Origin: Chara braunii
Lineage: Eukaryota > Streptophyta > Charophyceae > Charales > Characeae
Reading direction: 5' to 3'
NCBI GenBank assembly: GCA_003427395.1
Contig: BFEA01000560.1
Coordinates: 615,259 to 653,194 of the forward strand
DNA: 37,936 bases
How positions within the stretch are numbered: the first letter of the stretch is position 1; each line of letters opens with the position of its first letter. Below the pieces are notes generated by a model that saw nothing but the letters and a program-made list of their open reading frames with translations, did no database searches and was not told the DNA's origin. The position numbers and the translations under genes are program-made. Shown in pieces: positions 31,362 to 37,936 of the stretch.

Positions 31362-32155
31362 CTACATATGTGCATGCTCAATTTCCTTGCGCCTGCGCAT
31401 TGATTTGCAGAATTTGGTTGCACTTAAAAGAGTCACAGGGGACTCGCACGTCTCATCCAATAGGACGGTATGCTCGTTCCCCTTGGCATCACGCACCACG
31501 AATTGATTGTCCGCCCACGTGGTTCTTAGGCAATGAGCCTTTAACCAGCCCAAGCCAATGACCGCGTCGAACGGACACTTGTCCATGACATAGAAGTTGA
31601 GCTCATGTGTGACAGTGCGGTCATTGTCAAAGGTGACGCGCACACCATTGACAGCATGTGTAGAGGTGACAACCTCTTGGTTGCCCACCTGGGTCTGGCA
31701 AGGGTTCTGCAGTTCCACTTGCTTCATTCCCAGGCCCGCCTTACGAATCCCGTTAGAAGAAAAGAAGTCAGTGGTTGAACCACTATCAATCAGCACGCGG
31801 ATGTATCGGCGGTTAAGAGCAGTTTAAAGAAGGTTAGCTCCACACTCCCTTGAACACGGCATTGCTGCTTGAGCTGCAGCCAGTGTTCTACGTGAGCGTG
31901 GAAGTCAACTTCCTTAGACTCCTCCCAAGGCTCTGTGAATAACACATGAATTGCAGCAGCCTTGGATTTAGCGTCGTTCTGGGCTTCAAGAGTGGGCTGT
32001 TGATCAGATTCAGACTCATCGGAGGGGCTTGCAACCGATGTTCCAGCTTCCCTTGTTGTAGGGAGTGCTGAGGACGCCTCTACGCCCTTTGCTTGTTTCC
32101 CTGCAGTCGAAAACAGTCCTGCACAGCATGCCCAGGCTTTTGACAATGCAGGCAT
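31362..32155 (-). pseudogene. Gypsy-B aspartic protease with N-terminal extension
   Basis: The protease cleaves the Gag-Pol polyprotein. Catalytic motif VLIDSGSTTDFFS (about 31,800-31,760), then FYVMDKCPFDAVIGLGWLKAH, which holds the second conserved segment. Before it a hydrophilic extension (EAGTSVASPSDESESDQQP, HVLFTEPWEESKEVDFHAHVEHWLQL) runs in the -1 frame relative to gag. The two parts are one frame apart at about 31,800-31,830, a disabling indel. The extension is entered from the end of gag by the frameshift site at 32095-32101. Confidence 0.85.
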
Positions 32156-33702
32156 ATGCGCAGTTTAGATCTTCTTTCCCATTCTTTCTGACTGATTCGG
32201 AGGGCTTCCCAAGGCTTGGTAGATGCATCCTCCGGTTTCTCAGGGATCTTCACGTTCTTTGGGAGGTGGACAACAGTTCCCTTACCTGAACCACGGTTAG
32301 GCCCCTTGTTTGAAGCAGTCTTTCTAAAAGCATTCAGTTTTTCATCTTCGTTGACGTCAGACTCAATGGCTGATGTGGAACAGCCCATATCGGAGTCCGG
32401 CTCTAGATCGTCATCCAGAGACAGATCATCCGCATAGGACTGTTCTTCAGCCTCCCGATGATCATGCAGTGCAAGCTGGTTGCTGCTTCCAAACCGCTTG
32501 CGTTGTGGTTTCCCACCTGCAGCAGGCGCCTTCTTCCGCCTGGCGAGGTCCTTGGCTTCTAGGTTGACTAGATCCGTAGTGAACAAACCGGTCAAGTGCT
32601 GTTCCAAAGCTTGCATGGAGGACCTCCATGTTTGACCCTTGAGGGCCTCAAGCTTCAGCCTAGCCTTGAGCGCAACATGCTTGTCTTGGTACCATGCGAG
32701 GAGAAGGTCCTCAAGGGTGAGTACAGGGGTTACCTTCAGCCACTCAGTCAGGTCAATTCGTTCATAACCTGCAACAACAACTTGGAGCTCAATGTGATTC
32801 CGTACGGCGGGCTCAATATTAGTCCCCATGATCATACTTCGGTCCTCTTGCGGTGTCCGCATGACCTCGAAGTACGACCGCATGGAACTAATCCAAGAGG
32901 TGATGTCCGCTTTCCCGTCGTACTTGGACGACAGAGTGGCCGCCCGCTTGTCCACCATGGGACCGCTGTACTGAACGCCAGTAAGGACTGCGGCGTTTTG
33001 GGCTGATGTCCCTGCATTTGGGACTATGACTAGCGCATAACTGCCGGCGCTGCCGCTCAAGGAGCTGGCACCGGTTCCTGCGCTTGACACAGTTCCACTT
33101 GTCCTTGCCACGAGGACTGCGTTAGATTGAGAGACTGGGACCACAACAGATCGAGGGTTAGGAGGGCGGGGGGCAGACAGTTCGGACTGTTTGAGGCTGA
33201 TTATCTCAGCCTGCAGTTCTTGGTTTCGCTGCTCCAGCGTTGTTACACGGGACTCAAGGTCTTCCAAGTTCCGCAGTTGAACCAAGGTTGCTACGGCAGC
33301 AGCTAGCCTCTTCTGGAACCGGTCAGCGTTGGCTTCCGGGCCCTGTAGGAGGGCCACCTGAGCAGCTATGCTTGTGGCTCTGGCTGCTGTCTCTGCCTCC
33401 CTTTCCTTCTGCACGGCGTCGTCATAAAGCTTTTGGAAGGACGGTTTATCGTTCTCGTCTGCTGCGTCCAGCATGGCCTGCCATTGGGCAGATGTGATGA
33501 GTGCCATGCCGGAGGAAGGGGTGTCCGCAAATCTCTCAAGAGGGGTCCACTCTCTCCTTACGTTTGGACGAACACTCCTCTTGCCCCTCCTCACACTCTC
33601 AAACAGAACACCTCTCTCCCTTTCTTCTCTTCTCGTTGTCTGCTCACGCGTCTCGATACCGGACATAGATAGTTCGGATGAAAGAAACAAACTGAAAGTC
33701 AC
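32080..33702 (-). CDS. Gypsy-B gag with CCHC zinc knuckle
   Basis: Gag builds the particle and packages RNA. The frame is 540 residues from the first ATG. I favour M66 (33507, MALITSAQWQAML) as the start because residues before it are Arg-rich and unlike a capsid. From there: Ala/Gln-rich helices, a coiled coil (about 150-175: LEDLESRVTTLEQRNQELQA), a Ser/Gly linker, the capsid-like core (KYDGKADITSWISSMRSYFEVM, LTEWLKVTPVLTLEDLLLAW), a basic stretch (LARRKKAPAAGGKPQRKR), an acidic stretch and the knuckle CLHCQKPGHAVQDC near the end. It stops with TAG at 32080, 13 bases after a -1 slippery heptamer. It appears intact, unlike pol. Confidence 0.92.
   Translation of the reverse strand: MTFSLFLSSELSMSGIETREQTTRREERERGVLFESVRRGKRSVRPNVRREWTPLERFADTPSSGMALITSAQWQAMLDAADENDKPSFQKLYDDAVQKEREAETAARATSIAAQVALLQGPEANADRFQKRLAAAVATLVQLRNLEDLESRVTTLEQRNQELQAEIISLKQSELSAPRPPNPRSVVVPVSQSNAVLVARTSGTVSSAGTGASSLSGSAGSYALVIVPNAGTSAQNAAVLTGVQYSGPMVDKRAATLSSKYDGKADITSWISSMRSYFEVMRTPQEDRSMIMGTNIEPAVRNHIELQVVVAGYERIDLTEWLKVTPVLTLEDLLLAWYQDKHVALKARLKLEALKGQTWRSSMQALEQHLTGLFTTDLVNLEAKDLARRKKAPAAGGKPQRKRFGSSNQLALHDHREAEEQSYADDLSLDDDLEPDSDMGCSTSAIESDVNEDEKLNAFRKTASNKGPNRGSGKGTVVHLPKNVKIPEKPEDASTKPWEALRISQKEWERRSKLRICLHCQKPGHAVQDCFRLQGNKQRA
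32095..32101 (-). promoter_or_regulatory. Gag-pol -1 frameshift heptamer G GGA AAC
   Basis: On the minus strand GGGAAAC is phased G GGA AAC in the gag frame (codons CAG GGA AAC AAG), seven codons or fewer before the gag TAG. A -1 slip leads directly into the frame that runs 81 or more codons through the protease extension. This is a canonical X XXY YYZ slippery site. A downstream pairing of GTAG with CTAC is possible, but I could not fold it. Confidence 0.65.
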
Positions 33703-35000
33703 ACAGAGAAGAAGGTAGAACTCCTAGCCGGAGCGGCGAATCATTTGGACTTAGAGAATGGCACACAGCAGAATAAAATAATAAATAAATAATTTTAAAA
33801 AATAAAACAGAAGAGAGGACTGATTTATAGAATGGGCCCGATCAGATCAGCTGGAGATCCCCTCTTGGCTAACCTGACAAGGGACATGCATCACGATAAA
33901 TCAGCCGAAGAAAACTAATTGCAGCAATGGAGATTTCAAGGGGTGCAGACGGTCGCCGAGTCAAACGCGGGGCAGTATGTGATAACAGGCGGTAAGACCA
34001 GTCAAGATCCCCTTGAAAGGAATGCCCTTGCTAGCCGTATGTCCCCCAAGTTCAGCGCAACAAAGAGATGCACAGGCGGCAACCGATTTGGGCCCGAAAT
34101 GTACTGTCCCGTTGGGCCTGGTCCAACTGAGTCCCAAAAGGTCCCAAGTAGGTCGTGGACCAGGTCCAACGAGATAGGGATACCACGTCGGTCCCAACTG
34201 CCTTTACCGTACTGAAAAGGAAAAGACAACTTTTAGCAAGAACTTACCCCTACTACCATTCAAAAATGAAAAGACATTGCACCGTAGAAAGATATGTCAT
34301 TAAGAACAGATACATCATCCATCCATCCATCAGGTGAGAAAGCAATCCACATGCTCACATACACAGCCAAGACCGCGGAGAAGAGGAGGAGAGCCCAGCC
34401 CACCCCCAACAGGCCATGAAGCACCAAGCAACCTCCCAAGGGCTTACCCAGGTCACACCGCACTTACCTGTGAGGCCCAGCCTCCAAAGATGGATAACGA
34501 CTCACTCCCCTCTCATATAAGTCCTCCTGACCCCTAGCTACCACTACACGAAGTGTCCTAGCATGACTAAGAGGGCCTTCCTACACCCCTGTTGCAAAGC
34601 CGGATCCCCCGTCGATGNCTGAAGACCAAAGTAGCAACTTGCAGCNNTNCGATGCAGATATGGCAGCCTCCGATCAAGTCTCCCTCTTGAGGGGAAGCCC
34701 AAAAGTCACTCAATGTCTTCCTGAAGTGCAGATTCCAGGTGCGAGTACCTCTCACTCTCTACTCCCTCTCGCTTACTCCAATCAGCCTCCTTTGTGTCTC
34801 GCCACCCCATCCATTCACTCAGTCAACCTGGTCAGGTCAAATGTCGACCCAACATGACCTAACCAGGTGGGGGCAGTATCCACATACCTCACTGCCCCAC
34901 TTAACCCTAACTTCCAACCCTAATCCGAGATTAGGTTTGCCCTAAACTAACTTGGAATTAGGTTTAGGGTGACTAACACCTCTCGCCAGCAAGTAAGTCC
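33703..35000 (-). other. Gypsy-B leader, non-coding
   Basis: About 1.3 kb between the primer site and gag with no supported gene. It includes a GGACC/GGTCC-rich patch (34110-34200), four ambiguous bases at 34618-34648, and ACCCTAA/TTTAGGG-like fragments at 34910-34970 with a small hairpin CCTAATC-CGA-GATTAGG (34918-34934). Confidence 0.7.
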
Positions 35001-35012
35001 GCTCCAATACCA
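35001..35012 (-). other. Gypsy-B primer binding site
   Basis: TGGTATTGGAGC on the minus strand starts two bases after the 5' LTR. Ten of twelve bases match the initiator-Met tRNA complement TGGTATCAGAGC. Confidence 0.7.
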
Positions 35013-35014
35013 AT

Positions 35015-35327
35015 TGTTACGATCGTGGTCATTTCCCAAGTGCAAATTCACAATGAAAGACAATGCCACCCAATTGCGAAAGAAATGAAAGCACTTGCAA
35101 AGAGATAAAGACCAGAGGAGAGAGGAAGAAGAAGAAGAAGAAGAAGAAGAAGAAGAAGAAGAAGAAAAAGTACACCAGCAAGACCAATAACAATTCCCCC
35201 TTCTCTCTCCACCTTCCTCCTCCTCCTTCAATCCGCCAATCTTATTCTTCTCTCAATAATAATAATAACAATGAATTGATGAACCAGAATCAATATCCGA
35301 AGTTCCATCGTACTGCTGACTCAACTC

Positions 35328-35379
<52 letters not shown>

Positions 35380-36449
35380 GGCTTCCGTAGCTATGGCTTC
35401 CCTCCATCAGCCTTCCCTCCTTCAGCCTTCCCTCTCATGCATAGGCTATGGCGGACTGTTGAGGGCCCTGCCCTCCTGTACAAAAGACAACCCAAAGCAG
35501 CTATGGTGCTGCCGATGTCCAAAGGTCAACCCAAGAGCAGCTATGCCGCTGGTGGCTGGTCCGCCATGCCTGACTCTGCCTCGAACTTCCCTGGTGCAGC
35601 GCTACCCCAACCGAGGCCTTCTAGATGCAGCGGCCAACAAGGTGATGATGACGGTGTCCACCATAGCCAGGTAAGTGCCTCGCCACTCTCCTACCATGCC
35701 CCCTTCTTCCTCCTCCTCAAGCTGGACTGCTCGCCATAGCCAGGCTGAGCTCCAGCGGTCCCTTCTCCCTCCTAGCCGCGCCATACTCCAGCGCTGTGCT
35801 CCAGCAGCATGTCGCCAATCCTTGCACACCGCAAATGAGGAAGAACTCTTTGCTCTTCCTGGAGATATAGTGGCCTACCGGCCTCCTGGGCGGTGACTTC
35901 CTAGGCCGAGCGGCCTCCCAACAACCGGTACCTCCTCCCTTTCGGAGGGAAACATCATTTCAGGCTCTGCTAACCTCCGAACAGGCCCTAGACCCGGGCT
36001 ACTTGGACTGGTACCGGCCTACGTCTAACCTACCGCTACTGGGCTTCTAAAAATGCCAACTTTTTTTCTTCTTCTGCTCAGCCTTCAGTACCCGACATTC
36101 ATACCACTACTCGAGTGGTACCGGCCTACCTGCTACTCGAGTGTTTTCTCCCTGTTCTAAGTGTCGCGGGCGTACCCCCGCTACTTGAGTGTCTACCCCC
36201 CTGCAACCTTCACAGACACGGCCACAGGTAAGTACCGGCCCTGCGGGCCTTGCAAACAACAAGTACCCTTGCGGGTCACACACTCAACCGACAAGCACTC
36301 AGACAGTCATGCAAACCAGCAGGCACGCACACACACACACCGACATGGAAATCACAGCAGAATGCGGGAATTTCAGCAAGGCATTCATTCCAGCGGCAAA
36401 TCCCAGAAATCAGCAGTGTTGTCAGTCCGTGTTTTGGCGGGTCATTACA
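35015..36449 (-). repeat. Gypsy-B 5' LTR
   Basis: 1435 bp, the partner of 26780-28154. It is longer mainly through extra CAA units, a short CCCTTGCGGGT insertion (about 36268) and other small indels. Point differences are a few per hundred bases in the stretches I compared by eye. Confidence 0.95.
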
Positions 36450-37590
36450 GCATCAAGCTTTAATAGCCCATCAGTGGCGATGTGTGTCTTGGCCCAATCA
36501 CCCATGTTTCTGCCGAACCCTTTTGAAGCTACCAGTCCATTTAACCAGCGAGTTGCTGAACCCCCTAAGTACGATGCAGCAGTTATCACTTCCTCGTCTG
36601 CCGACATCCTGTTCGCCGTGACCTACAATGGAACCGTTCTCAACCAAGTGTCAAGCGCCTCATCCTTCTTATCTCCTGAGAAGGTTGGAGGTGGTTTTAG
36701 TGGGGTCTTGGGGTACCAGGGTTGCTGCTGTCCCACTGGTGAGACAGGTGGCGGTTGTGGTGTAGTTCCAGCCGCTGGACCAAAAGATGAAGAAGCAACG
36801 GTCTGAGACATGGCTGTTGCTGACGTACCACTTGGTGTAGTACCAGACAGAGGCGGATACGGACCTGTCATCGCTGAGAATGGCAGCGATGGCAAAGCTG
36901 ATGGCCTGACTCCTGACCTATGCATGGCGTTCAGGATCTGGTCTAGGGTATCCTGGATAGCGTCCAGTTTGCTGTCCATGTATGCATGCATGGACAGGAT
37001 GCTCGCCTTCAGAATTTTTCCTGTGTTGTCAAGGGTCGAGTCATCTAACCCCTCTAATGCAGCTTTGTCTGCCTCCCTACTCTCAAGTCTAGTACTTCTA
37101 TTTCTAATTTCTTTTTCCCTGTCGGTAACCTTTTTAAGTTCCTCCTCTAGCCTTAAGCGAATTATTTCCACTTGCTGGAGCTCCATCTGCTCCCGGGTGT
37201 GTGGAGGCGGCGAGCTGAACCGCGAGTCCGCCATCTGACTAGTGCCAACTCCTGATGTACTGGAGATGACTTCCAAACTGGTCAAGTTGGGCGACATGCC
37301 CAGACCCTGACCAGTTGAGTTTGCAGCAAAAGTGGCTGAAGAGGTAGCCATTGCTACTGCGCTAGCTGCTGCGCTTGCCAACGCTCGTTCTACCGCTGTT
37401 GCTGCCTCTCTTGCAGTCTGGCCCTTGCTTCGGCCCTAAGCCTTCTCTCATCCTCGGGTAGTAGAAACTGGAACACTACGGGTATCCTGACGGTGTCCTG
37501 TCGTGTCTGGCTCCTATCGTCAGTTGTACCTTCACCACCCTTTGATCTGCTCATCAGCGAGGCAGACGCTGTCTGCACTAGAGTCCTCAT
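36450..37590 (-). pseudogene. Gypsy-C gag, 5' part
   Basis: An N-terminal frame from 37590 (MRTLVQTASASLMSRSKGG, then an Arg/Glu-rich helix to 37390) shifts into 36623-37381: Ala/Ser-rich, a coiled coil (QQVEIIRLRLEEELKKV), a helix (MHAYMDSKLDAIQDTLDQIL), a Pro/Gly linker, and the capsid start PPPTFSGDKKDEALDTWLRTV. One TAG interrupts it near 36,621, and it continues as VITAASYLGGSATRWLNGLVASKGFG to LLKLDA, where Gypsy-B is inserted. Protein PPTFSGD and WL repeats are typical of Ty3/gypsy gag. The later half is at 26489-26779. The Gypsy-C 5' LTR must lie beyond the window. Confidence 0.85.
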
Positions 37591-37843
37591 TGGGACCTAC
37601 CACAGCATGCGTCTAACCGGTTATAAAAATAAATAAAACAAGTGGACCCGCTGCAGCGACGTTGCGGCGCAACGACATGTCGCCATGGTTGCAGTTGTTC
37701 AGGGAGAGAAAGAAAGAGAGACCACAACAACACTGCGACACACCGACATGTCGCCATGGCTCCACACGGGCTAGCAATTGTTCGTACTCAAGACACGCAG
37801 AAAAGTCTATAGGAAACTCGAGTCCATTTTTGTCCCCTTTTCT

Positions 37844-37858
<15 letters not shown>
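37591..37858. other. Gypsy-C leader region
   Basis: No gene. The 16-mer CGACATGTCGCCATGG occurs at 37673-37688 and 37744-37759, each starting with the palindrome CGACATGTCG and preceded by a CGACGTTGCGGCGCAA-like or CACTGCGACACACC context. Confidence 0.6.
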
Positions 37859-37934
<76 letters not shown>

Positions 37935-37936
37935 AC
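37849..37936. repeat. (CT)n(AC)n microsatellite at window end
   Basis: Uninterrupted CT dinucleotides change into AC dinucleotides and reach the end of the window. Confidence 0.98.

Larger units (their letters stand above)
26780..36449 (-). mobile_element. Gypsy-B: complete but decayed LTR retrotransposon
   Basis: A 9.67-kb Ty3/gypsy element on the minus strand. It has two LTRs (TG...CA ends), a primer site next to the right (5') LTR, a polypurine tract next to the left (3') LTR, gag (32080-33702), protease, RT, RNase H, integrase and a chromodomain-like tail. Flanks give GCAT at 26776-26779 and 36450-36453, a 4-bp target-site duplication. It sits inside the Gypsy-C gag. LTRs differ by several percent plus indels, and pol carries two amber stops and several frameshifts, so it is an old insertion. 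Confidence 0.95.

Noticed and set aside
31822-31828. TTTAAAC heptamer as a second -1 frameshift site before the protease
   Set aside because: In the upstream frame the codons are TTT AAA, so the heptamer is in the wrong phase, and a stop follows in the target frame; an indel is simpler.
1-37936. CRISPR arrays, bacterial operons, rRNA
   Set aside because: No regularly spaced direct repeats with unique spacers, no Shine-Dalgarno-led gene runs, and no rRNA blocks were seen; all the context is eukaryotic.

Overview
This window looks like repeat-rich nuclear DNA of a green plant-lineage (streptophyte) organism. The reasons are a U6 snRNA-derived segment of plant type, LTR-retrotransposon primer sites resembling the 3' end of initiator-Met tRNA, TTTAGGG-like fragments, and in-frame stops that look like CAG-to-TAG decay. 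Large LINE and Ty3/gypsy content would suit a charophyte alga, but that is a guess. I see no intact host protein-coding gene. Nearly everything recognisable is a transposable element, and the elements are nested.

Region 1 (1-13,100) is a LINE inside a LINE. LINE-2 is a 5'-inverted insertion: its body (endonuclease, RT, zinc-binding domain) lies on the minus strand at 599-1101 and 9476-12981, and its sense 3' tail with poly(A) lies at 12982-13087. A 10-bp target-site duplication (589-598 and 13089-13098) flanks the whole. LINE-1 (1102-9475, plus strand, about 8.4 kb, with ORF1, ORF2, a 3' hairpin and a poly(A) tail) later inserted into LINE-2.

Region 2 (13,100-21,660) is a patchwork of relics: a possible coding relic, a possible 5' LTR/primer-site fragment, G-rich and A-rich minisatellites, a minus-strand Ty3/gypsy pol relic (15,648-17,711), a 150-bp hairpin junction, a minus-strand hAT transposase pseudogene (17,861-19,135), GAACGCGCGTTC palindromes on both sides of a 715-base assembly gap, a third LINE tail (plus strand) and a gag zinc-knuckle fragment.

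Region 3 (21,660-26,480) has no recognised protein gene. It holds a 54-bp minisatellite and then the most unusual part of the window: about 2.8 kb packed with short-range perfect inverted repeats (arms of 6-13 bp). Within it lies a minus-strand unit that joins a tRNA-like head with A and B boxes to the 3' half of U6 snRNA and a T-run.

Region 4 (26,489-37,590) is a gypsy gag gene (Gypsy-C, minus strand) split by a structurally complete but decayed Gypsy-B element (26,780-36,449). Gypsy-B has two LTRs, a primer site, a polypurine tract, gag, protease, RT-RNase H and integrase. Its gag ends in a canonical -1 ribosomal frameshift heptamer, in the right phase to lead into pol. The window ends in a CT/AC microsatellite.
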